Shown here: piece by piece, positions 26,801 through 36,700 of the stretch
Position numbering within the stretch: the stretch's first letter is position 1
Layout of the letters: each line of letters begins with the position of its first letter
Source of the DNA: CAZHVS01 sp964536015
GTDB lineage: Bacteria; Bacteroidota; Ignavibacteria; Ignavibacteriales; Ignavibacteriaceae
Length of the DNA: 64,000 nucleotides
Direction: 5' to 3'
Assembly (NCBI GenBank): GCA_964536015.1
Contig: CAZHVS010000004.1
Span: forward strand, 1 to 64,000
Position numbers and translations under genes: made by a program
The notes under the pieces: model-generated
What the model was told of the DNA's origin: nothing
Seen by the model: only the letters and a program-made list of their open reading frames with translations
Databases searched by the model: none

Positions 26801-27366
26801 TCAGGTCTGTCTTCTGTTGGATCCCATTTACCGTTGCCATTTAAGTCAACTGGATTGTAATTGCCATCGCCATCGCCATCATAGAAATAAGCTCCTAAAG
26901 CAACAGCTGCTTTCCATTCTTCCCAGCTATCGGAGAAATCTCCATCAGTTTGGCGAACAATATAAATTTTATTTCGGGAGTCGTTTCTGCCATATTTGGT
27001 GGTACCAGCAACATAGTCCTGTACACGTGAAGCTGATGCAACAGCATTTGCCCACATAAGTCCATTAGTTTGTCCACTCATATAGAAACCGCCGGAATAG
27101 AGGAAGGTTACTCCATCTATTTGCCCACCTGAATATGCAGTGCCTCCACCAATACCTACGGATACATCACCAAGCACTCCGGTTTTGTTCATTGGTACAT
27201 CCAGATTATTTATAAACATTCTGTATGCATCACCTTTGATTTCGAGTGGTCTATTTTGATTGTTATTTTTCCCGGACTTATCTCCACCAGCAAAGTTATT
27301 TGCTGAAATAAGAAAAACAAGTAAAGGGATTAATAAAAATTTCATATAAATGTGTATTTTTTTCAT
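23827..27366 (-). CDS. Large secreted multidomain protein with T9SS-like C-terminal domain
   Basis: About 1180 residues from the ATG at 27366, which is nine bases after GAGAGGA; in-frame TTG and ATG codons 9-18 bases upstream are less likely. A signal peptide is followed by calcium-loop-like repeats rich in D-x-D-x-N/D-G (YDGDGDGNYNPVDLNGNGKWDP, DVNSNGVYD), a proline run (PPPPPP) leading to a fibronectin-type stretch, further beta-rich domains, and a terminal sorting-domain-like module from VNVFPNP through FTLSGTLIRTL and ASGMYLAIV. The very end, KILKFAIIMPQKQIQRF, runs past the normal stopping point. Likely surface attached; target unknown. The TonB receptor stop is 18 bases upstream. Confidence 0.85.
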   Translation of the reverse strand: MKKIHIYMKFLLIPLLVFLISANNFAGGDKSGKNNNQNRPLEIKGDAYRMFINNLDVPMNKTGVLGDVSVGIGGGTAYSGGQIDGVTFLYSGGFYMSGQTNGLMWANAVASASRVQDYVAGTTKYGRNDSRNKIYIVRQTDGDFSDSWEEWKAAVALGAYFYDGDGDGNYNPVDLNGNGKWDPTEDRPDLLGDETVWCVYSDGVDAALRRFNDVDPQGIDVRQTVFAFNSKGVVGNMLFVRYSILNTGSVADVMDSVYFGVWADPDLGDAYDDLVGCDVSLNAGFVYNDKDDQNFGINPPCFLIDFFQGPIAYVPGESFTDVNSNGVYDAGVDIPLDTAHNVQGQVRGIGKYPGATNLGLSSFVHYMQSDPRLGDPNTRFEARNYMIGQDKIGGQLDPCTWAFGTVKPGGVPCGQLDKRYWYSGDPVKDTGWINNTPKDQRLMLNTGPFKLEKGKPVDIVAAYVVARGTNALNSITKTKEYDKVAQIVFDANFPSPPPPPPVQATAQTGDGFIALQWSTNKQVSYKAVDTVLDIDRRFKGYYVTAYKTNSKQDKVNGIVNSKEMIFYDLADSIVNIYAKYPHGGTILLRSEAENKLDSALYADPTTGRIRFVIDKDPFTDEPLIKGHEYYFTVTTYTLNHRVMRVKGNDTLYGPKGDYMDLNAGGGMEEFETAIIKVVYGDNEFSPQVLGASGESKGSYNDGAVTYLVVEKDKLTGDQYKVEFFKDSLAPFNDAYKPFWRLKNITKNTTLIDSSKNYDYDTTMFAGKVVEGFIPKVKEVTPTIGLSSSEVTYTPNANIWYDKFATTTTGVGVYYVGYDIPQGSSLAYLDRVSTARSNVITADKLRKIEIRFGTTGKAYRYLNGYKGNFITYKTFFTYAEGVKSADTTGRGAVGNWDAVNDRANGFVDVPFTAWVVDDKLKETYQLAVGFIEASEQLGGNPDGNWDPGDSLALSYELIAIFDAPYDATGSQWEYTGKYSGSTQYADIIKGWTVADTTLPYAQRRIAKSPWFNSMYVVGLSKLSPSKFYTSGDKMTIPVTTYPYNSSSNFVFKTKLGGDLTETERKELFNKVNVFPNPLFAYNPATSYNASTNPDDAFVTFSNLPTDVTIKIFTLSGTLIRTLTTTDKSSPTSPFLRWDLQNQDGLRVASGMYLAIVSAPGYGEKILKFAIIMPQKQIQRF

Positions 27367-27384
27367 TGTCAACATTCCTCTCAA

Positions 27385-30198
27385 TTAGAATTCAATTTTA
27401 TTAAAGTTGACTTTTAATCCAACTTTGATTTGTCTTGGAATACCAAAGTTGAATGGATTTCTTTCAAGGGACATATAATCATAAGCCCAATTCATACCTT
27501 TATCTTTAATTTGCGTTTGTCCTTCTTTTGAAGAAAGATATCCGGTTGAATATGCATCTCCTGTTGATTGATAAACAGTGATTGGATTATCAGCATCAAA
27601 TAAGTTTTCAATCCAGATATAAGGAGTAATAAGAGTCTTCCATAAGCGGAAAGATTTTTCTATCTTTAAATCAACTCTAAAATTACCTGGACCATATGCA
27701 GAGTTTACATAACCTTTGGTATTACCATAGTTTGTAGTACCAGCGGTTAAGTCCTGAGACTCAAGCGGTGTATAAGGTCTTCCGCTATTGAATCTGAATA
27801 ACAAGTTAGCACTTAGCATTTCAAATATACCATATGAACCTTCAGGTGTGCTGAAGTCAAGGTTTATAACACCGGTATGTCTCTGATCGAAATCAAGAGG
27901 TGCTATAACCTTTGGAATTTCACCATTCACATTTCTAAATGCTGCTGTAAATGATGACGTGGTTGATGACCCTGTCCCTTCAGATAAAGAATAAGTATAA
28001 TCTATTGAGATTGAAATAAGGCTCAACTTGGTTATATCAAGAGATAAAGCCAAACCTTTTACTGTTCCAAAATCTGTATTGGTTGGGGTTATATATCTTA
28101 AAAGTTCACCACCGGCAGTCCTCTGGTAAAATACTGTAGCAGTATTAACTAAGCCACGAGTATTTTTGTAGAATGCAGTTACATTCAATGCTGCCATATT
28201 AGCGATAACCTGTCTGAAACCAATTTCATACTGTGTTGTAACTTCGCTACCAACGTGTCCAGTATTTAAACTCCAGTTGTTATCAGTAATTAAGAAATTT
28301 AAATCATAAACAGTGGTATATAACTGGTCTAGGGAAGGTTGCTGAATAAACTTACCGTACTGAGCATGAAATACTGTATTTTCAGTTACAGGAAAACCTA
28401 AACCAATTCTTGGTGAAATATAAAATTCTGGTTTCTTTGTCTCAAAGTCACCTGGATCATATCCATTTGGATCAGAACCGCCAGCAAATGGAAGATTCGG
28501 ATTTCTGATAATATCAGCTTTGGTATCAAAGTAATCCATACGAAGACCAACATTGAGAACCATATCAGAAAGCTCAAACCTATCCTGAACATAAGCGTAG
28601 GCAAGTAAAGGATATTTTGGTTCGTATTGACTTCCTTTACCAGTCTTTGTTTTACCGGTAACATCATATCCAAATACTGTTGGCTGCATTCTTGTAAATT
28701 TATCAACTTCTGATAAATTTCTCAAATTATCTGTTGCAAGAGTAGCAACTCCGCCAAGAGAAAATAATCTAAGCACATTATATTGCATGCCACCACCAAC
28801 TTCGACAAGGTGAGAACCAACCTGTGAAGTAAAATCGAGATCAGCAGTAAGAGTATTATTATTCATTAAACTATATGCATTAGATACTCTACCGTACTTT
28901 GCAAATATTCCATATTCATCAAATGATATTCTTGCACCCCAATACGGTAAAGTTACACCTAATTTTGCGTTTTCAAGACTATCTCCGTAGGCACTAAGGT
29001 TATTGAAGAAAACCCCATCACCGCTCTCCTGGTTATATATTCTATAACCTACGTTTAAATTCCAAAAAGAATTTGAACTGATGTTCTGAGAAATTTTTCC
29101 ACTAAAGGAATAGTTCTCACGTTTTGTTCTTGGGTTATGCATAGAATTTTGTTTTGCATAAGTGTGAGTGTATCCTCTGAAATCACGAGTGTTTATATTA
29201 GCGCCCAGTCTAATTACAAAATCACCAAGATAGTGAGTAGTCCTTGCAGTATATCTCCAAACACTTGCCTCATTATCAGGAAGTTTATTTGAAGAATAAT
29301 TAATTGATTTAAAATCTATACCTACTGCTCTTGGATTCGCATCAGCAAACCAGCCTCTTTCACCAGATATGAAAAAAGTATGCTTTGATTCGCCTGGAAT
29401 TATTGGTCCTCCAAGAGTTGCGGTATATAAGTTATAACCATAATCATCAGTAAATGTTGAAGTCATAAGATCTGTAAAGAAGTTATAATCTGCAGATCCA
29501 GACTTTGTTGTAACGTTAACAATGCCAGACTGGGATTGACCATATTTTGCTTCAAATCCTCCAATCTGAAACGAAATTTGTTCAATAGCAGCATTACTAA
29601 CCTGTGAATAGTTTGCACCGGTATAAGCATCATTCTGCGGTACACCATCAACAATGTAAAGAACTTCTCCGCCTCTACCACCTCGAACGTTGATAGTAGC
29701 GTTACCACTTGAACCTCCGCTGCCTTCGGTCATTACAACACCGGCGTTCATAGATGCAAGATTTTCAACGCCTTTTACAGGAACCTTGCTAATTTCATTA
29801 GCATCAAGCACCTTAGTTGTATTTGTTGATTTTTCTTCAAAAAACTTTTTGCCGACAATTGTAACCTCATCTGTCGTAAAATCGGAGGACAAATCAGCAT
29901 CTAATTGATAAGTAATACCGGCAACAATTCTTACTCCTTTTATGATTCTTTTTGCATAACCTACATAGGTAATCTGCACATCATAAGTTCCAGGAGTTAT
30001 ATTTAAAACAAAATAATCTCCTTCAACATTGGTAGCAGCACCAAGTTGGGTATTTAATACAACAACGTTTGCACCGATAAGAGGTTCTTTTGTTATTGCA
30101 TCAATAATTTTTCCGCTTAATTTTCCGACACCGCTTTGTGCAAAAATGCCCGAAACCAAGCATATAATAATCGAAATAGTGTAAATAATTTTTTTCAT
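27385..30198 (-). CDS. TonB-dependent receptor with carboxypeptidase-regulatory-like domain
   Basis: A signal peptide (about 1-20), a CarboxypepD-reg-like beta-sandwich (about 24-108, SGKIIDAITKEPLIGANVVV and GDYFVLNITPGTYDVQITYVGY), then the plug (about 125-245 with TINVRGGRGGEVLYIVDGVPQND and GIVNVTTKSGS) and a beta-barrel to the C-terminal Phe937. No SusD homologue is nearby, so it is not a standard glycan SUS pair. Its partner is the large T9SS protein directly downstream. Receptors of this build can import nutrients or work with surface proteins; the substrate cannot be read from the sequence. Confidence 0.9.
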   Translation of the reverse strand: MKKIIYTISIIICLVSGIFAQSGVGKLSGKIIDAITKEPLIGANVVVLNTQLGAATNVEGDYFVLNITPGTYDVQITYVGYAKRIIKGVRIVAGITYQLDADLSSDFTTDEVTIVGKKFFEEKSTNTTKVLDANEISKVPVKGVENLASMNAGVVMTEGSGGSSGNATINVRGGRGGEVLYIVDGVPQNDAYTGANYSQVSNAAIEQISFQIGGFEAKYGQSQSGIVNVTTKSGSADYNFFTDLMTSTFTDDYGYNLYTATLGGPIIPGESKHTFFISGERGWFADANPRAVGIDFKSINYSSNKLPDNEASVWRYTARTTHYLGDFVIRLGANINTRDFRGYTHTYAKQNSMHNPRTKRENYSFSGKISQNISSNSFWNLNVGYRIYNQESGDGVFFNNLSAYGDSLENAKLGVTLPYWGARISFDEYGIFAKYGRVSNAYSLMNNNTLTADLDFTSQVGSHLVEVGGGMQYNVLRLFSLGGVATLATDNLRNLSEVDKFTRMQPTVFGYDVTGKTKTGKGSQYEPKYPLLAYAYVQDRFELSDMVLNVGLRMDYFDTKADIIRNPNLPFAGGSDPNGYDPGDFETKKPEFYISPRIGLGFPVTENTVFHAQYGKFIQQPSLDQLYTTVYDLNFLITDNNWSLNTGHVGSEVTTQYEIGFRQVIANMAALNVTAFYKNTRGLVNTATVFYQRTAGGELLRYITPTNTDFGTVKGLALSLDITKLSLISISIDYTYSLSEGTGSSTTSSFTAAFRNVNGEIPKVIAPLDFDQRHTGVINLDFSTPEGSYGIFEMLSANLLFRFNSGRPYTPLESQDLTAGTTNYGNTKGYVNSAYGPGNFRVDLKIEKSFRLWKTLITPYIWIENLFDADNPITVYQSTGDAYSTGYLSSKEGQTQIKDKGMNWAYDYMSLERNPFNFGIPRQIKVGLKVNFNKIEF

Positions 30199-30257
30199 CT
30201 TTACCTCACCGAATTAAAATTTAAAGGGATTGGTGACTATAATAAGAATATAAGACC

Positions 30258-30284
30258 GGACAGATTCCAGAGCGGAATCTGTCC
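30258..30284 (-). terminator. Strong hairpin between the T9SS gene and the TonB receptor gene
   Basis: GGACAGATTCC (30258-30268) pairs perfectly with GGAATCTGTCC (30274-30284), an 11-base-pair stem with a five-base loop. On the minus strand it follows the T9SS gene stop and precedes the receptor. The T run after it is broken (TCTTATATTCTTATT), so it is either a partial terminator or an mRNA-end stabiliser. Confidence 0.6.
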
Positions 30285-30301
30285 AATCAATATAAAATTA
30301 G

Positions 30302-32236
30302 TTATTTAATTAACATCATTTTCTTTGTAGCTGAGAAGTTACCAGCATTGATCGTATAGAAATACATACCAGATGCAAGGTTCGAAGCATTGAAATTAAT
30401 TTCATAATTTCCAGCATCTTTAACTTCATTAACTAATGTACTTACTTCTCTTCCAAGAACATCAAATACTTTCAATGTAACAAGATTTCTCTGGCCAATA
30501 TTGAATTTAATTGCAGTGCTTGGGTTAAATGGATTTGGATAGTTCTGTGAAAGTTCATATGAACTAACAACATTACCATCTTCTACTCCTACAAGTGGTC
30601 CACTAACAGTTCTGTAAATGATTGGATTGTTTGTGTAAACACTTGAGAAAGGACCAACTGTTGTTTCTAAGTCACTTAAGTAAACAATGTGAGCAACCCA
30701 TTTTGGATTTGCACCGGTTACAACCTGCAAGTGTTGTGATGCGTGTCCGAAGCATTCAGATCTGTTCTTTTCACCTTTAAGTAAAGTCGGACCTGACCAG
30801 GTGGTTCCACCATTTGTAGAGAAATTATAATACATATCTCTCCAGTAGTAACCAGCTGCTGTATCTAATTTATTACTTGTTGTTTGTGGAGCAGTCCATG
30901 TAACAAAAATAAATTTACCATCAGGAGTTACTGATACTGATGGATAAGCCTGACCAATACTATTTGTTGGATAATAAGTACCAACATCCTGTAATGTATC
31001 AATTAATGGTAAACCAATTGATTTCCAGGTATTTGTAGCAGATGACCAGAAAATAACAGGGAATATGTTCCCACCGGAAACAAGTACTGTATCAAATACA
31101 TTTGTGGTTCCAGGTCTTGTAACTACTATGTTTTTAACAGCTAAACCGTAACCATTAGCAACAGCATAAGCATTACCGCTATTATCAAGTGCTAAATCAA
31201 CCTGTCCAAAGTTCTCGAATAATGGAGCGAATTTGAAGTCGACATTCTTATTATAAACAACATTATAAGTTGTTCCACTAACTGTATATGATATTGTATC
31301 GATAAATGCAGTGTAAGTGTTTGATAATAATGAAGTATCACCATCAACAGCAATTGGAATACCAGTCCATGATGTTCCTTTATTTGTAGATTTAATCATC
31401 CAGAAATTATCGCATTGGTTTCTTGCAATACCGTTATATAGATGGTTTCCACCGCCAGCAACACCTTCATTTGTACCGAAGTAAGCAAGATAGTTTTCAT
31501 TAGCAGATTTTGACATACCAACTTCAACACCACCATTTGATGTCCACCATAATGGTGAAGGAGAATATCTTGAAATACTATCCCACAAAATAAAGTTTGT
31601 TCCAAAGTTTGTAGTCTTGTAGAACATATATTGTAGTCTGTTCCCGGAAGTTCCTAAGAAAATATTATCACCAGCAAACTGTAATGAAGGATCGGTATAT
31701 CCATCAAACTGGCTTGTAATAAAGCTTGTGCTTGATTCATCCCAGATAGCCAATTTACTTGGGGTACCGCTTCCAACTACATGGTGTCCAACTATACCAA
31801 TTGTTCCGGTTCCTTGTGTTCCTGTTAAGCAAACATCAATGTGAGGCCAACCGGAGTTTGTTGTTGTATCAAATACAGGTTTTGCAACATAGTTGGTACC
31901 TACAACACGAATAAAGATTACAGCACGTCTTGTAGCAGTTGCCAAAGGACCTCTTGCCATAACAGCAAAATAAGGTTTTCCATTATAGAATACTATTTGG
32001 TCACGAGTAATACTATTTGTAAAATAGTCATACTGTGTATAAATAATGGAATCACCAACTGTTGGATCAACAACAGGGAATGTAGTTGGTGTGTAATTAT
32101 CTGTTACTGTTCCATTTCCAACTGCTTCATTTTGCAGAAGTATTTTGTGATGCTCAACAACTTTACCATTTTGAGCAAGAGCAAAACTAAAAGCCAGAAC
32201 AGCAATCAGCATTGTGAATTGAAGTTTTTTTATCAT
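30302..32236 (-). CDS. Secreted sialidase-like propeller protein with T9SS sorting domain
   Basis: A signal peptide (about 1-21) leads to a beta-propeller-like region with Asp-box-like motifs (STNKGTSW and STNGGTTW), as in BNR/sialidase folds. No sialidase catalytic set is evident, so it is more likely a binding propeller. The last 85 or so residues form a canonical type A T9SS sorting domain: ELSQNYPNPFNPSTAIKF, LKVFDVLGREV, ASGMYFYTI and terminal TKKMMLIK. It is preceded by its own promoter and followed by a hairpin, and opens the TonB/T9SS cassette. Confidence 0.85.
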   Translation of the reverse strand: MIKKLQFTMLIAVLAFSFALAQNGKVVEHHKILLQNEAVGNGTVTDNYTPTTFPVVDPTVGDSIIYTQYDYFTNSITRDQIVFYNGKPYFAVMARGPLATATRRAVIFIRVVGTNYVAKPVFDTTTNSGWPHIDVCLTGTQGTGTIGIVGHHVVGSGTPSKLAIWDESSTSFITSQFDGYTDPSLQFAGDNIFLGTSGNRLQYMFYKTTNFGTNFILWDSISRYSPSPLWWTSNGGVEVGMSKSANENYLAYFGTNEGVAGGGNHLYNGIARNQCDNFWMIKSTNKGTSWTGIPIAVDGDTSLLSNTYTAFIDTISYTVSGTTYNVVYNKNVDFKFAPLFENFGQVDLALDNSGNAYAVANGYGLAVKNIVVTRPGTTNVFDTVLVSGGNIFPVIFWSSATNTWKSIGLPLIDTLQDVGTYYPTNSIGQAYPSVSVTPDGKFIFVTWTAPQTTSNKLDTAAGYYWRDMYYNFSTNGGTTWSGPTLLKGEKNRSECFGHASQHLQVVTGANPKWVAHIVYLSDLETTVGPFSSVYTNNPIIYRTVSGPLVGVEDGNVVSSYELSQNYPNPFNPSTAIKFNIGQRNLVTLKVFDVLGREVSTLVNEVKDAGNYEINFNASNLASGMYFYTINAGNFSATKKMMLIK

Positions 32237-32344
32237 ATTGTTCTCCTATGTTTTTGAATGTAGTAATAAAAAAAAACTCTGTAAAAATTCATTTTGCATC
32301 ATTTTTTTACTGCAAATTAAATTTTTACAAAACACTTGTATTTA

Positions 32345-32373
32345 TTTAATCATTTTTTAACAAAATGTCAAGG
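32345..32373 (-). promoter_or_regulatory. Sigma-70-like promoter of the T9SS propeller gene
   Basis: On the minus strand TTGACA (32373-32368) and TAAATA (32350-32345) are separated by exactly 17 bases. This predicts a start near 32338 and a leader of about 100 bases before the ATG at 32236. The rest of 32237-32455 is AT-rich and shows no gene or strong hairpin. Confidence 0.55.
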
Positions 32374-32455
32374 ACTTTTTTATAAAAATCCATTATTACA
32401 ACCTTGTAAATAGTGGTTAAACCAAATATCAATAAATTACTTTACAGAAATAATT

Positions 32456-32776
32456 TTATAGTACTGCTTCTAATTTACTTACGATATTTGCCTTTGGTAC
32501 TGCGCCAATAATTGTATCAACAACTTTACCGCCTTTAAAAATTAACAGAGTAGGAATACTTCTTACTCCATAATTAATAGCTGATTGCTGATTGTTATCG
32601 ACATCAAGCTTTCCAATTTTAACTTTACCATTATATTCATTTGCCAGCTCTTTTACTATTGGTGCAATCATTCTGCACGGACCGCACCACACAGCCCAGA
32701 AATCAATAAGTACTGGTAAATCAGATTCAAGAACTTCCTTTTGAAAATTTTGATCAGTAAATTCTAATGGTTCCAT
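32456..32776 (-). CDS. trxA: Thioredoxin
   Basis: General cytoplasmic disulfide reductase. Active site WCGPC with Cys31 and Cys34, cis-proline Pro75 in RSIPTLL, 106 residues as usual, and no signal peptide. It follows the enoyl-reductase-like gene by 27 bases. It is the last gene of the long minus-strand run before the T9SS promoter. Confidence 0.97.
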   Translation of the reverse strand: MEPLEFTDQNFQKEVLESDLPVLIDFWAVWCGPCRMIAPIVKELANEYNGKVKIGKLDVDNNQQSAINYGVRSIPTLLIFKGGKVVDTIIGAVPKANIVSKLEAVL

Positions 32777-32803
32777 AAATAAACTCCTTTAAAAATTTTA
32801 AAT

Positions 32804-33607
32804 TTATTGTCCAACATAACTAACTATATCTTCTCCGCCATCAGCGTGAATTACGCTTCCTGAAATCCACTCACCACCTTCGCGGCAAAGAAGAGAAATA
32901 ATTTTAGCAACATCCTGTGGAGTTGTTAACCTGTTTTTAGGATTCTTCTTTTTTGCAACTTCTATCATTCCAATATTACCAGGAATTTTTCTTAATGCAG
33001 GAGTGTCAGTAACACCTGCCATGATTGCATTGACAGAGATATCAAGATGTCCAAGCTCAATTGTTAATTGACGAACATGCGACTCAAGAGCAGCTTTAGC
33101 AGCTGATACAGCACCATAATAAGGAATTGCTGTTCTTCCTCCTGAACTTGTCATTGCAAATATTCTGGCTTTAGGAAGAAGTAAATTTCTGCTGACAAGA
33201 TCCTGAGTCCAGTAAACCAATGAATTAGCCATTACATCAATTGTCATTTCCATTTGTGCTTTAGTAAGAGGTTGTTCATCTTTTTTAGGAATGAACGGTC
33301 TTAAAGTTCCAAATGCAAGTGAGTGCATTAATACTTTTATTTTAATTTTTGATTCATTCTTTTCAAGATCAGATAAAATTTCATTTCGCTTTTCTTCATC
33401 AGCAGCATTTACATTAAAAAAAAGAACATCTGAACCAAGACTTTTAATTTGTCCAGTTATTCTTTCCACATTATGCATTGTAGCCTGTCTATCCAGGTGC
33501 ACACCAATAATATTGTAGCCGTCTTTAGCAAGTTGTAACGCTGCAGCTTCTCCAAACCCTGATGAAGAGCCTAAAATCAACGCCCAATATTTTTCTTCAA
33601 TACTCAT
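32804..33607 (-). CDS. SDR-family enoyl-ACP reductase, FabL-like
   Basis: Short-chain dehydrogenase with cofactor loop GSSSGFG (13-19 from the ATG at 33607). The active site is Tyr164-(x)6-Lys171, the spacing characteristic of FabI/FabL enoyl-ACP reductases, not the usual YxxxK. AALESHVRQLTIELG and VNAIMAGVTDTPAL resemble Bacillus FabL. This suggests reduction of enoyl-ACP in fatty-acid elongation, but another carbonyl reductase cannot be excluded. A GTG three codons upstream is an alternative start; neither has a good ribosome site. Confidence 0.7.
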   Translation of the reverse strand: MSIEEKYWALILGSSSGFGEAAALQLAKDGYNIIGVHLDRQATMHNVERITGQIKSLGSDVLFFNVNAADEEKRNEILSDLEKNESKIKIKVLMHSLAFGTLRPFIPKKDEQPLTKAQMEMTIDVMANSLVYWTQDLVSRNLLLPKARIFAMTSSGGRTAIPYYGAVSAAKAALESHVRQLTIELGHLDISVNAIMAGVTDTPALRKIPGNIGMIEVAKKKNPKNRLTTPQDVAKIISLLCREGGEWISGSVIHADGGEDIVSYVGQ

Positions 33608-33710
33608 CAAACACACTAATTAATTAATAACATTTTTATTTTAATTATACAAAAAGGAAATTAATCAAACAAGTTTTTGAATAAAAAATAAAATTTAGTT
33701 TATACAAAAT

Positions 33711-36700
33711 TCAACTTGGTAAAAGAAGAATGCTTTCTTCTCCCAACAATTTATAAATGTCCTTAATTAAAGTCTGAGAAATTTTTACTTTTAAACTTGA
33801 TAATTTAAAATACCGATTTCCATTTCCATTATTCTGAAGCTCTATAAAAACAGGAATATCTCCTTTATGTTTTTCTAGAATTTTCTTCAACTGATGAATT
33901 ATGTTTTCATCACATTTTTCTTTTTCGACCGTAATTTTTATGTTCTTAGTAAATTTCTCTTTTGCTGACTCAATTGGAATAACTTCGTCAATATGTAATT
34001 TTATAGCGTCGCCGCTACTCTCAGGACGACTAATAACAATTACCGGTGTTTCATTAGCTATAAATTGTTTTGCTTTTTCATAAGCAGTTGCAAACATAAG
34101 GCATTCACAAGAACCGGTGAAATCATCCAGATTAAAGAATGCCATTGTTCTACCACTTTTATCAATTTTCAGATTTAGCTCAGTAATTACTCCACAAGCT
34201 CTAACAGTCCCCTGTATATCAGTTTCTTCAACTTCACCAAGATGAATGGTCGCAAAAGATTTAAATTCCAATTCATATTTTTTTAAGGGATGGTCTGTAA
34301 CGTAAAATCCTATTACTTCTCTTTCTTTTGCAAGGCGTTCAGATTCACTCCAGTCTTCAATGTTCTCCATCGGCATTTCATGAATAATCTCTTCATCGTG
34401 AGAAGAACCAAATAAACTATTTTCATGTTTCATTTTGAAATTTTGAATCTTGGCTCCAAAATTTAATGCAGATTCAACAGATGCGAAAAGTGAAGCCCTG
34501 TTTCTGTTAATTGAATCGAAAGCTCCTCCAAGGATCAATCCTTCAAGCACTCTTTTGTTTACTATTCTTGTATCAACGCTGGAACAAAAATCAAAAATGC
34601 TTTTAAAGTTTCTACCTATTTTTTCTTTTGCACGAATGATTTCTTCAACTGCTCCGATTCCAACATTTTTTATTGCTGATAAACCAAAACGAATTTTACC
34701 TTTCTCTACATTAAAAAAAACTGAAGGACGATTTACATTTGGCGGAAGAACTGTAGTTTTCAATTTTCTACAATCTTCTAGAAACTTTGCAACTTTATTT
34801 TTGTCTCCAAATTCGTGCGTTAGGTTAGCTGCTAAAAATTCTGCAGTGTAATGTGCCTTTAGATAAGCAGTCTGGTAAGCAAGAAAAGAATATGCAACTG
34901 AATGACTTTTATTAAATCCATAATTCGCAAATTTATTTATCACTTCAAAAATATCTCTTGCAATTTTTTCGGGTATCTTATTTTTAACAGCTCCTTCTAC
35001 AAATTTTGATTGCTGCTGTTCCATCTCTTTAAGATTTTTTTTACCCATTGCACGACGTAAAATATCGGCTTCTGAGAGCGTCATTCCTGCAACTTTATTA
35101 GCAATTTGAATTACCTGTTCCTGGTAAACAATAATGCCATATGTCTCATTTAATATTGGTTCAAGAACTGGATGAATATATTCAACAGCTTTTCTGCCGG
35201 ATTTTCTATCAATAAAATCATTAATAAAATCCATTGGTCCTGGTCGATAAAGAGCATTCATTGCTGAGAGGTCATTTATTGATGTCGGTTTTAATTTTTT
35301 TAAATACTCTCTCATTGGAGCAGATTCAAACTGGAACACTCCTGTTGTTTGTCCACGCCAGAATATTCTGTACGTCTTTTCATCATCAAGAGGAATATTG
35401 TCAATATCGATTTTCTTGTTGTGGTTTTGTTCAATAAATTTTAATGTGTCTCTTATAATTGATAAAGTTCGCAAACCAAGAAAATCCATTTTTAAAATTC
35501 CGGCTGCTTCAAGTTCTTTCATATTGTATTGAGTAACAATCTCTTCCTGTCCCGTAGCATTTGCTAATGGGACATAATCGCTAACATCACTTGGAGTAAT
35601 AACAATTCCCGCTGCATGTTTAGATGCATTGCGATTCATTCCTTCAAGAACTTTAGCGAACTTTATTAATTCCTGAATCTGTTCATCTTTAGAATCTTTA
35701 ACCCATTTTAATTCAGGAACTTCATTTAGTGCTTCATCAATTGTATATACTTTACCGAATTTACTTGGAATAAACTTGGTAATATTATTAACCATAGGAA
35801 TTGGAATTTTTAATACTCTGGCAACATCACGGATTACTGCACGTGACGATAAACGGTTAAATGTAATAATCTGGCTTACACATTCAGAGCCATATTTTTG
35901 TTTTACGTACTCAATTACTTCGCCTCTCATTTCATCATCAAAATCAACGTCAATATCAGGCATTGATTTTCGCTCAGGATTTAAAAATCTTTCGAACAAG
36001 AGATTATACTTTAATGGATTAATGTTAGTAATTCCGAGCACATAAGCCACAAGACTGCCTGCTGCACTACCTCTTCCGGGACCAACAGGAATATTTCTTT
36101 CTTTTGCTGCATTAATAAAATCCTGTACAATTAAAAAGTAGCCGGCAAATCCCATTTTTTTAATTATGTCAATTTCATAATTAAATCTCTTAAGAATTTC
36201 CGCATCAGTCTCGGGAAATTTTTCCTTCAATTTTTGTGTGGCAAGCAGTTCAAAGTATTCATCAAGTGTCCTTACATCAACATTTTCAGGAATCGGAAAA
36301 CGTGGAAAGTAATAGCTCTCCTGTCCAAGTTTTAAATCAATCTTCGATTCTATTTCAATAGTATTTTCAATTGCTTTAGGAAGATGAATGAAAAGATTTA
36401 TCATTTCTTCCTTCGATTTGAAGTAAATCTGATCAGTTCCGTATCTTAATTTTTTATAATCTACTTCACCTGTTTTATCTGATAAATAAATTAAAATATT
36501 ATGAGGAATTGCATCTTCTTTGTTTATGTAATGGCAATCATTTGTTGCAACCAGTTTAATCCCAAGCTCTTTTGATAAACGAGGCATACCATCAAGCATT
36601 GGCTTTTCTGATTCCATTAAATGATCTTGAATCTCGAGATAAAAATCATCTCCAAAAAGTTCATAGTATTGCGACGCAATCTTTCTTGCTTTTTCATAAT

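Noticed and set aside
27385..30198. SusC-type glycan-uptake locus
   Set aside because: No SusD homologue, glycoside hydrolase or sigma/anti-sigma pair is present around the TonB receptor.
31841..32257. 138-codon plus-strand open frame rich in Cys and Ile
   Set aside because: Antisense shadow of the T9SS propeller gene; the cysteines come from reverse-read threonine and alanine codons.
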